Assembly: GCA_012295275.1 (NCBI GenBank)
Contig: CM022671.1
Coordinates: 31,241,250-31,303,249, forward strand
DNA from: Chrysomallon squamiferum
Lineage: Eukaryota > Mollusca > Gastropoda > Neomphalida > Peltospiridae
DNA: 62,000 nt
Reading direction: 5' to 3'
Of the stretch, positions 1 to 11,227 are shown piece by piece. Position numbers and translations under genes: made by a program. The notes under the pieces are model-generated. The model saw only the letters and a list, made by a program, of their open reading frames with translations, did not search any database and had not been told where the DNA came from. Every line of letters starts with the position of its first letter. Within the stretch, counting starts at the first letter, position 1.

Positions 1-1668
1 GGACTTTGTCCTCCTGCGCCAGTGCGTTCCCGAATATTTTCTATGTGTAGTCTAATCAGACGTACATAAGACAGAGAATAATCAAAATCCTAAGCTACAT
101 ATATACATACATACAAAACTACATTCACAAATACATACATAGAATACATAGAAACATACACACATATGCATACAGCTGTACACACAAAAACAGACACATA
201 TACACAGATACACGGACATTTGTTTAGTCAATACAGGAGGCATTGGGTGCCATGTGCTGGAGCCTCGTCAGCGGCATCTGACGTCGTGACTGGACTTTGT
301 CCTTCAGTGACTGCCTCTGAATATCGTTTACGTGCAGAAGTGACTAAATTAGAAATCCATCCTAAATGCAGACACACTGATGTATGCACACACAAAAAAC
401 ACACACACAGACGCACACTGATGTACTCACACCCATACACCCACACACACACACATACACACAAGAACACACACACACACACATACAAACACACACATAC
501 ACATACAAACACCCACATACACATATATACATATACATAAGTTTAAATGAACAAACCGGTGTTAACGACCGAGTGTTGCAGTGACACACACAGAGTGTAG
601 GCACAAGACTGACGAATCAGAACTAATGAGTTGATAACTGGTCTGTTGTTTTCCCCCTGAGTTTGCAGAACAGAGACAGACACGACTGTTTGGTTCTGCT
701 GAGCGATAGCTGTGAAATGTTAGTCGTATCATGTAGTCAAATGTCACTGTTCTCTTCACAGTACAAAGCTTGCTGTACATTCGCGAAATGTTTGGTCATT
801 CTGGTTGTATGAATGTGAGTGTGCGTATATCTCTGTGTGTGTGTGTGTGTGTGTGTGTAATACATTAATAATAACATATGAGTGTGGATGTAAAATAACA
901 GTGTGTGTATGTACGTGTGTTGGGGTATATGTGTGTGTGCCGAGAATAAATAAATGGAAGGGAGATCGTATGCGTGTATTGACTTCATCGTGCGTGTGTA
1001 TGTATGTAGCAAGTGTGTTCGTGTACATGTATCTGTGTGTATTTTTTATTAGTATATTTATAATTCTCTTTTAGTCTCTCTCCCTCTGTCTCTCTACCTT
1101 AACCCTTCACTCTTTATCTCTTTCACTGTCAAACTCTCTATCTATTTCTCTCTCCGTCCTCCCCTTCTTTCTCTCTCTTTCTCTCTGTCTATTACCATAA
1201 CCATTTGTTTTTCTCTCATAAACAAACACTCGCAAAGCTAACACACACACACACACACACACACGCGCACAGGCATACAAACTGTAAAGTCAGCTATATA
1301 TTATTATATAGCAGTTCTGTACAAATTGACATAATTCTGTTTATTAATGTGGAAGCCGCCGCTGTGAATGGTAAACAACATCTGTGCGTGTATCGATTGT
1401 ACCGGCTCCCGCTACTTCTCTTATCTGCAAACGCGGCAAAATGAATTTTTGTTTCTTTATCGCATCAACGACACACAATGCACGAGGGTTTGCGCTGCCT
1501 GTTTGTGTGCGTGTATATATATAGATATAGATATAGATATAGATATTTGTGCATCTGCATGTGCATGCCTACGCATGTTTGTATAATGGTAGACTGGCTG
1601 ACTGTACGTTCGAATGTGCGTGCGTGCGCGTGTGTGTTAGACTGAAGTAGCTGAGTTAGATCTTCGTC

Positions 1669-1701
<33 letters not shown>

Positions 1702-2400
1702 GCACACAAACAGACACACACACACACACACACATACAAACACACACACACACATACAAAACACACACACACATACAAACACACACACACATACACACAC
1801 ACGCACACTCACACAATGACATATATTGACTGTAATTATTTACTGCGTGTGGGTTTGCGTTTGTCTGTCTGTCTGTATGTGCATGTATAGGGAGGGTCAG
1901 GGTGTTGCGTATGCCTGTGCGTTTGTGCGTACACGTGGCGAGCACACGTGCACATGAATATGAAAACCGCTGGTTTTGTTACGAGCAGCAGTGACACGTT
2001 ATTTGAATACAGCTGTGATGTGGGTAGCGGGTGGGTGGGTCGTCCTTCACCTTGGTCTGCGGTATCTGTTAACAGCGGGAAATAAATAACGTCACCCACC
2101 ACCCACCCTTCAGAATAAGCTTTTAGCAACGACCGGCCTGTTGCCGGCAACATCAGACACCGGGATCTGTCCCATTAGTATACGCACTGCCTGAATTTAT
2201 GGCAGACGTCATTTAAAATAAATGTGCTTTCGAACGTTGTTACTGTCGTCGGCGTTGGTGGAAGTCGTCCCAGAGTGAAATATGATGTCGAGATCGCTGA
2301 CGTAGGCCTACACCTGTCAAAGTAGCGACTGCTACCCAGGGCGGGTCCAGAATGGAAGAAGGGTTTGCTGAAACTGTTGAAATATTTTGTATGATAATTA
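1..2400. other. Repeat-rich intergenic DNA, left end
   Basis: No exon-like ORF is seen. The block is dominated by CA- and TG-rich microsatellites: CA-rich at about 370-525, TG at 834-858, CA at 1241-1264, and an AT then CA compound at about 1668-1806. Two stretches beginning with the same 12 bases at 1 and 291 look like diverged copies of a roughly 290-bp unit. 1900-2340 is more CpG-rich and contains a four-run G tract. ORFs here have Thr/His- or Cys/Val-rich translations that come only from the dinucleotide repeats. Confidence 0.8.
1668..1806. repeat. Compound (TA)n-(CA)n microsatellite
   Basis: An alternating TA run passes directly into interrupted CA repeats, with short interruptions (cagaca, catacaaa). 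It is a typical simple repeat with no coding value. Confidence 0.9.
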
Positions 2401-5150
2401 TAACAAATTACTGTTTAATAAAAATGTTAAAATTTTAAATAAAAGTGAAAGAATATTAATATTTAATTAGTTTTTAATTGACATTTCAACAAGTAACGTT
2501 ATTTACATATTCCCGTGCATTTTCACCCCCACTGGAGGTGATTTTAGTTACGAAAAATGTTTTAATAATAATTTAAAAAACACACTAAAAGCTGAAAACA
2601 AATACTTATAATAACAAATTATATACTTTAATTCCAGTATATTTTGAAAGCTGTTAATCTGCCAGCAGATGTGCGTGACATAACTAACCTAATTAAGGTT
2701 CGTTCACTTGTGCGGATAATAAGCACAAACGTGACAAGTATGATGATAATTCAAACAAAGCCAAATGAGCCAGTCAGCAGTTACAAACAAACACACACAC
2801 ACACACACACACATGTATGTTTAAATACATATATCTATATATAGACATGTAGATAGATATAGTGATAAATTAAAATCAAAACCAAAATAATAATTAAAAA
2901 ATCAAAAACAACAACTACAAGATATTTCACAGAACCCATTCAACAGACTCGTTTCTTCGCTAAAATCTATACTGCTTTTGTTGTTGTTGTTATTGTTATT
3001 ATTAGTAGTATTAGTAGTGTTATTATACTCACAAATATCAATACTCCCTTTCATTAATTTATCTTGTACCGTTGGAGACAATTAACTATGACGTCATAAC
3101 AATGAAATGACGTAATGCTATTTTCTATCGTGTGAAAAAAATCAGAATATTGGCGGAAAGGAATTTTAAACTGGAAATATCATCTTAGAATGACTGTAAG
3201 GATGATAAATCACAGCGATGTATATGATATAAATCTTGCTTTTCCTATTTCTGTTGTGTGGTGTCTCTTATGCTGTGTTTTTGACAAGGCTTGTGTTGAC
3301 TTTTAACTGTTACAAGATTAATTGAGTTTTGTGTCTTAATCTTCTTCTTAAGCCGAGTTGTCTGAGTGTGACAGTTTACACTCTGTCACACTGGCTGCCA
3401 AAAGCCAGAGTTCTCAGTCCCAGTCGAATAACCTTTTACACTAGGTTCTCTTTGTAAACACGTAGGTTCATGTATAATTTAGGGGTAGCTGTTTGTAAGC
3501 ATTTTGATTTTAATTTGTAACCATGTAGGTTGGAGTACAATTCAGATTTTGTTTCCAAACATGTAGATTCACTTGTTATACAGGCTGTCTTTGTAAAATG
3601 AAAACAGATTTCATTACATAAGCTATATATGTATTGATCGATTTATTTTTTAATAGGGCTCTATTAATAAAGTGTAAGTGTTACTGTCATTATTTCTGTT
3701 CTCTTCTGTTTGTGTTAAGTCTGAGGTGTTAATCTAGGTTCTCTTTGAATACTTGAGTACGTGAGTACTCAGAAATGACGGTGTTGCCGTTCAGCAGATG
3801 CCATCGTAATAACCACCGAAGCGTCGTCTGGTTCAGGGACTAGTGTGCTGCAGTCAGCAGCATCGCCTAGATTTCAGCCCACGACTTCAGTGACAATCGT
3901 GTACGTACGTGGGACACATTTCCGGTTACTTTCACATATCACAACTGTTTATGCAGATTTTTTGGTCGCATATGTTTTGCCTGTCATTCAACCGCTCAAC
4001 CAAAAAAAATAAAAAATTAAAAAATAAATAAATAAAAAATAAAATTAAAATTTTGTAAAATAAAAATTCTGTATACGCTCACTTCTTTAAGATGTGTAAA
4101 AGATTTTCTGTTTTTAAACATCTAGGTTAAATAGGTTCTTTTTTAAGCATGTAGGTTCACAGACACACAGATATGTATATGTTGGGATATCTCTTTGTCT
4201 CTGTTTTTGTTAACCTAGAGAGCAATGGGTTTCTTTCTTATCCATTTGATTCGAAATTTTCTTTCAGCCAGTACGATTCTCATTTATTTATTTATTACTC
4301 TAAATAAAATACTTATTTTCTTTTTTTTTTTTTTTTTTTTTTTAAATCATTGACTAATTTTGTACATTCCTCTATACAGCGAGTATATTTCGAAATACTC
4401 AAATAAAATAATAATAAATAAATAAAATGTTAAAAAAAAATTATAATAAAAAAAAAAAAAAAATAATAAAATAATTAAAATGTTTTTTTTTAAATAAATA
4501 AATAAAATAGAAAAAAAAAAAATTATAAAAGCACTTTTATTCGTCTGGCGGACAATCTTTAGCAGACGGTCATTCGGTGTTTTCCCATAATCCTTATCGC
4601 AAAAGTGGGTCGAGCAAATAGCAGCAAGCCTGTGGAAGTCTGAATTCGCTCGCCGGCCATTCCTGCGTTCTCACAACCCAACTACAGGCGGATTTTCTTT
4701 CCTCTCCTCTTTTTTTTTTTTTTTTTTTTTTTAAATTTCGGTCTACGTGTGTGGCGCGGTGCGCCCCCTCTTTAACCCTTTTCAGCTGATAAGAACATGA
4801 AAACAGGTTTAATCCCGTTTCATGTCTGACTTGATGAAGGAGAGCAGAAGTCAAACGAGGTTAGCGTCGAGTACAAAGACGTACGTGGAGGTTCTGAGTA
4901 TGAATGAGTGGAATGAAAAAGAGAAACAAAAGTGCGTGCAGGTTTGTTGTCTTTTGGGTGTGTCAGTCAATGATGCATGTGGAAATGTTTTCCGTTTAAA
5001 TCGAAAAATGTACTTTCTGTCAGTTCGATACTCATTTATTTATTTATTGCTTTAAATAAAATACTTTTTTCTTCCTCTTCTTCTTCTTTTTCTTTTTTAA
5101 TCACTGATTAATTTTCTATATTCCTCTCTATACAGTGAGACTCCCGTTTA
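2400..5150. other. AT-rich intergenic DNA with two local duplications
   Basis: No gene is seen. It contains a CA run (about 2790-2812), a 10-bp-stem hairpin (3365-3392), recurring degenerate copies of a motif near aaacatgtaggttca (3440-3570 and 4115-4155), poly(T) and poly(A) runs, and two diverged copies of an approximately 170-bp segment (about 4220-4395 and 4975-5150). Confidence 0.7.
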
Positions 5151-5151
5151 G

Positions 5152-5153
<2 letters not shown>

Positions 5154-5238
<85 letters not shown>
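5154..5238. repeat. (GA)n microsatellite, about 85 bp
   Basis: An uninterrupted GA dinucleotide array. The lack of interruptions suggests recent expansion. Confidence 0.95.
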
Positions 5239-5243
<5 letters not shown>

Positions 5244-6952
5244 ACTGATGGACGATGTGTAAATTGGAGATATTAAAATGTAAATGATTTATATTTGTAA
5301 ATAAACTTGCACTTAAAAAATGCATGTGGATGTCTGATCGAAAGAATGCACGTGTTCTTCATATTCAAGAATAAAACATTAATTTACTTTCTGTTTTTCT
5401 CTCTAGGCCGATAATAATCACCGCCTTTCTGGATTTTAGCTAGATTTTAAATCAGCTTTATAATTCCAACATCCAATAATATTATGCAATTTTTCGTCTT
5501 AATGTTAAAAATGCATTCTCATCACTGCAATAAATTATTTTGAAATTTTTCTCAACACAAAATTAATTTTAATTTCTCATCATTTTTTTTTTTTTAAAGT
5601 TATATATAATTATATATGCGCGTTGCCCCTAGCAACATACAAACAGAACGACCGGAATTCGGACGAAGTTCAATCATTCTTCCTCCACTTCAGAGAAGAC
5701 CTGGTTTAGATTTGAGAATCGACAGCTTTATAAAAACAGAACTAGGCCGGCCTTGAGGGGTTGAAAAGAAAGAAAGAAAGAAAGAAAAAAAAAAAAAAAA
5801 AAAAAAAAACCGGCGTCTGTCTTTTCTGTTACTTTCCACTAACGACTCTGCCGTTCTGAATGCACGGCGTCTGTGTGGCCCTGGGGGGAGACCCAAGGTC
5901 GTAACGCGGTCCCGGTGTCGGGTGCGAATGAGTAATATTGGGTAACAGCCATCCCTGCTGATTGTACGTTCCGCCCCAGGCCCTGTCTCCCGCCTCGTTA
6001 ACCCGTCCTGTTGTTACAACTGCAGAATAAAAGATTTCCATTGAAACTCTCTGTTGGCGGGTTATCGTCCTGTGATGGGTAGCTTTGCAGGAGGGGGGGG
6101 GGAGCTTCTTGTGTAACAGTGACGTAACAAAAGGGATTGTCATTTTCTCTTTGTGAATCGTCGTCTGGAGCGAGTGATTGTCTATTTCGCGCCAAAATGA
6201 CGAACGCATGCTGCTGTTGGTTGGATACAAAGAAACTAAAAGCTGACTGCAAAAATGTCACGAGGATTTCAGTTAGCTTTATTTTATAGTTTATTATTCT
6301 TTCTTTTTATTTCTGTTTTTTTTTGTTCTTCCTTTTCTTTTCTTTTTATTTTTCATTTTATTCTGTTTTATTTTTAAAATGTAAATGATCTTTTTGTTTC
6401 CTTTATACCATTTTCTGTTAAAAAAAAAAAAAAAAAAAAAAATATTGGATTTTTCTTCTTTTTTTATGCAGAGGTTCTTAACATTTTCATGTTAATCTTC
6501 AGAGGGTTTTTTCTGCAATTTGAAATTCAGTATTTTTTATACTGCAGCAGGAGATATGGCTAATTCTAACAATGAAAGCGTACTTGAACATGAATTCTAT
6601 TTAAGCTCCATTATCTGGCTCTGAATAAAGTTAAAGTAATTTTTATTATTATCAGTGTTTCAAAATCAGAATGGTATTACAATATAATCAGCATATGCAG
6701 CAATTTAATAATAAAAAGAAGAAGAAGAAATAAATATAAAATAATAACAATAATAAATGAAGTTTATTTTTGTTATTATTTTTCTTGTTAATATTACTTT
6801 CACAATTTAAATACAAATTCAATAGAAACGTGAAATTCCACACATATTTATTCTCTTTCTGATTCATCAAAAATCATTTAAACTCTGGCCAACGCATACA
6901 AATATGTTAGCCAAGTGTTCGATTCTGTGCCACTGACACAAAAATAAAGAAA

Positions 6953-6986
<34 letters not shown>

Positions 6987-7293
6987 GACCTTCACCTTCT
7001 TATAAGCTGGCTAGAGGAGCACGTGACCACGCAGTGTGAATCGATCTGCTCTGGCCGCTGATTGAAAAGTACATTCCCACGCTGCGTCGTGTGTGACGTG
7101 GACTGCATCGCAGATATAAAGACATCGATAGCGTCTTAGCCTGCGCGCCAGCCTCGTTTGATTCAAATACGCGGGCGAGCAGAAAGAAATCTGCACGTTT
7201 TCGTTACTGAAAATCTCTTAAACACTGGGTGCGACCAGAAATGTACTGATGTTCTTTTGTGACTTTATTATTATTAAAATAAAAAATATATAT

Positions 7294-7328
<35 letters not shown>

Positions 7329-7917
7329 TTATTTTATTTTTATTATCAATATTAAAAAAATAATAATAAAATAAAATAAAATGAGAGAGAGATAGAAAGA
7401 AAAAGGAAAAAAATTAAAACGAAAAGAATAAAATAAAATAAAATGAGAGAAAGAGAGAGAGAGAGACAAAAAGGAAAAAAAAATATAATAATAATAATAA
7501 AATGGTAATAATAAAATAAAAGTAACACGCTGAAACTTATTTATTTATTGTTTATGTGAAACAGAATTTTATTATTATCCTTTTTTTTTTTTTATTATCA
7601 TATCTTTTTCGTTGTTATTGTCTAAATTTTACGATGTTCTTTAATCCAATTCAAATTTTTTATGACAAATTTTCCGTTTTCCCTTTAACCGAATACTCCA
7701 GCAGCGAAATCTAATCTTTTGAAAGCAGTTATTAAAATATTTGTTTTGTTTCCACTGGTTTGTAAATGAGTTGTTATTTAAAGCCTTTGAAAGTATTCTG
7801 AATTAGTTTACGCCCACCCCACCCTGCGTTTTCTATACTTTTAGAAAGTACGAAGTCATAAAACAAGCTTATTAAGCGTTCTTTTTAAAAAATGTATACA
7901 GTTGACTGATGAAGGAA

Positions 7918-7918
<1 letters not shown>

Positions 7919-7983
<65 letters not shown>
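7919..7983. repeat. (TC)n microsatellite
   Basis: An uninterrupted TC array of about 65 bp, one of at least six long GA/TC arrays in the window. Confidence 0.95.
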
Positions 7984-7991
<8 letters not shown>

Positions 7992-8546
7992 GTCATTTTA
8001 TTTTATTTTATTTTTTTAATTAAATTTACCAGTTTCTTTTAACAAAGAGGAAGAGATTGTTGTTATGGTGATAATGGTAAGAGTTCTATTTGTAGTCAAA
8101 GTAGCAGCAGCAGCAGTAGTAGTAGTAATAGTATTAGTTACAGTAGCAGTTGTAACTGTTAATACTGTTGTTTTTGATGCTGCTGCCGTTGTTATTCTTT
8201 ATTTTCTCTTCTCAATTTATTTATTTATTTATTTATTTATTTATTTCGCTTCATTTTATTTTACTGGTAATAACTTTCTAACTTATTCCTTAAAGAAACC
8301 GTATGCATTTAACACGGACACGGTTGAACTAAATCGATTGTTCGGGATTAAGTGCGAGCAAGTCATACGTATCAATACCGTGTATATTTTACCTGTGAGT
8401 ACTGAGTGCCAGCCGAACAAGTTTCGTTTATTGCTTATAACATTATACCAGAACGTGACTCGTTTTGTACAGGACACGCATAGTCTGAATGACATATGTG
8501 AGTCGTTTTGTACAGTTTAATTATGTGTTACACGTCAGAAATACAG

Positions 8547-8607
8547 TATTTTATTTTATTTTATTTTATTTTATTTTATTTTATTTTATTTTATTTTATT
8601 TTATTTT
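8547..8607. repeat. (TTTTA)n pentanucleotide repeat
   Basis: About 12 tandem copies of TTTTA, followed by an AT run and then an interrupted TG microsatellite near 8654-8690. Confidence 0.9.
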
Positions 8608-10489
8608 TTATTTTATTTTATATATATATATTTATTTATTTTTTATTAAAATATTTGTGTGTGTGTGTATGTGTGTTTGTGTGTGTGTCTGTGCGTGCTG
8701 TTGCTATGCCTCAAAGCTTCGAATATTAGATTTCTATTCGAAATCGTCAACTGGAAAAAGAGTAAGAAATTATCTGTGTGACCAACCGTTAACATGCAGT
8801 TAATAACGTAACAGACCCGAACAAAATCTCCTCGTATTGCATAAAGAAACCTATCAACCAGATAAAACGCATTTTTTAAACTTGTTATTTATTTTTTAAA
8901 CTTAGGCCCCGTGTGTTTGTGTTAATCACTGACAAAACATACGTACGTACACACAGATGCAGAGTGGCCATTTATATCATTTTTTTCTAATTTCCTTTAT
9001 TGTGCTGAATATTCGTTCATGAACTGTATAAAAATCAAGATTTGTAGGTCTTTAATACATATACATGCATTATTTAAAATATATATTTTTTCTTTTACAA
9101 CTGATGTAGGCATTACAGTTCATCGTTTTGTGATCACATCTTTTATCAAGTATATTTATGTTTCAATATACTGTCTACGTTTTCTTTATTTTGGAGGAGC
9201 GTTTTGTTTAAAGCTGTTTCTAAAAATTTTAATGTTAAAAAGTAAAAGAAAAAGGAACTCATGCAACGATGTGCGTTGTTTCTTCTGTTTTTCTGTCGTG
9301 TAGCTTCAGTTTTCTTTCTTACATCAACTACACAGTTTTAAGTATCATTAAGCAGTGATTATTAATGTCAAATATATATATATATATTTCACAGAAATAA
9401 GAAACGACATAGTCGTTAGAAGAGAAAAAAAAAAAAGGAAAGAAAGGAAAGGAAATTTAACTAACAGACTTCACAAACAACAAACAAAAACGAGATTATT
9501 TATATTTTCAATATTTTATTATTTTCGATTTTTTAAAAAAATACACATATTTACATACTGAATGCAGTTGAAATCTCCAAATAAATAGGAACAGGTGTTT
9601 TGGTCAACACCTACAAACACACGCACGCACGCACGCACGCACACAAACAGTCGTTAAATTACAGTCACACACAATTGATCCATTCAGACGATAAAAAATA
9701 AATAATTTTTAATGTGATGGGGGATGGGATTATAATACATTGATGACGTATGGTGAATTGTGAGCAATAAATAAATGACGTATGTAAAGAGGGAAGAACA
9801 AAACACGCACGCATGCGCACTCACGCGTAAAACATGCACGACATTGGATTGCATTTACCCATATGGTTCCACTGTTAATTTAAGTCTGTATGCTTCTTTG
9901 ATTAATAAATATTGAAGATGCTTGGGTGTATGTGTTCACTCATGTATATGCATACATTCACATACACATTCATCTCCTCAGTTATTAAATGTACATAGAA
10001 TTGTTTCAAATTTACATGAATACATGTTAACTTTTATATATACATATACACAAACACAAAAAAAGAAAATCCTTTTTTTAAATATACATGTATACATACA
10101 CCCATTTATATATCTATATACACATGATACATACACCATATATCTTTCAGTTCCAAAATTAAGGAATTATATAATTCCTGTTACACCATTCACACAAAAA
10201 TTGTCACAAACAAAATTTAAAAGTTCTAAAAATATCAAGAAAAATAATAGTGAATGGACATATCAAAAAAAAAAAAAAAAAAAAAAATAATAATAATAAT
10301 ATCTTAACCATAACGATTTTATAATAATTAAAAAAATATAAAATAAGAAATAGCTGGTTTTTAATTAATTGTACAATACTCATAAAATTTCATATACAAG
10401 AAAAAAATCGCTAAAAAAACAACAACAAAAAATAACTTTTCTGATTGTTCAGAAATTTTAAAAGTGACTGATATATCCACAATCTCACC

Positions 10490-10533
<44 letters not shown>

Positions 10534-11017
10534 TGATAATAAAGAAATAAATTGTTAATAAATAAAATAAATTGTTAAACAATAAAATAAAAAATATTTT
10601 TAAAATGTTTTAAATATCACTGGGTCTCACTGGAGTTTAACTCGAGACATATCATGCTGGCAATTTTTCTTTTTTGAAAACAAATCCAAACAAACCACAA
10701 AAAAAAAAAAAATAAATAAATAAAAATAAAATAAAACACCCAAGAACATTCTTCAAAAAAAAAAAAAAAAAAAAAATGTCTTCTTTTTCTATGTCTCTCA
10801 TTTTAATTTGCATTGATGCTGCCTTTAATACATGTCCAGTTCAACCTGAACAAGTCTCTATAACATTTTATAAAGGGAATAGCACCCTCATCAGAGTTCA
10901 TCATTTTTTCTTCTTTCATTCTTTTATCCCCCGGAATGAAGGAGCGTTGTTTGCATTGAAATGGCAGTATAAAAACGTTCTTTCTTCCCCTGGAATCAAT
11001 GATACTTCATTTTCAGT

Positions 11018-11023
11018 TTTATT
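11018..11023 (-). terminator. Candidate PIM polyadenylation signal
   Basis: The minus strand reads AATAAA here, about 205 bases past the PIM stop codon. It is the first canonical hexamer I noticed in a plausible 3' UTR position. Other AT-rich hexamers lie further on, so the true cleavage site is not fixed by sequence alone. Confidence 0.4.
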
Positions 11024-11174
11024 TTTTTTTCTTCTTCTTCTTTACCAAAGCAGTCGAAAAAACCCATCTTTCTTCTTTCACGATCGGGGTGGGGGCTGGG
11101 GGAGGGATTCCTAGGCGGATCCACCCTTCTCCCTGCTTCACAATCAGTCATATTTCACTGTTGTTTTGTTTTTG

Positions 11175-11187
11175 TTTAAATAAATTA
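11175..11187 (-). promoter_or_regulatory. AU-rich element in the PIM 3' UTR
   Basis: The minus strand (mRNA sense) reads TAATTTATTTAAA, which contains a UUAUUUA core, 41-53 bases after the PIM stop codon. AU-rich destabilising elements are well known in vertebrate PIM mRNAs. That this one acts the same way is inference. Confidence 0.4.
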
Positions 11188-11227
11188 TCACATTGCAAAA
11201 TCTTTTTGACTAGAAATGTCCAAAACT

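Larger units (their letters stand above)
5240..11010. other. AT-rich intergenic DNA with CpG-richer patches
   Basis: No confident gene is seen. 5620-6260 is CpG-richer and carries an RFX-type X-box-like inverted repeat (5622-5636) and a 126-codon minus-strand ORF of unknown status. 7000-7210 is a second CpG-richer patch with a CACGTG E-box (about 7020) and a TATAAA (about 7116). The rest is poly(A/T), ATTT-type tetranucleotide and TTTTA pentanucleotide repeats, TC and TG dinucleotides, and CA/CG-rich repeats near 9616-9642. Confidence 0.7.

Noticed and set aside
8065-8520. 151-codon ORF
   Set aside because: The first half is trinucleotide and TTTA repeat translation, the rest is unremarkable, and no domain or splice signal is seen.
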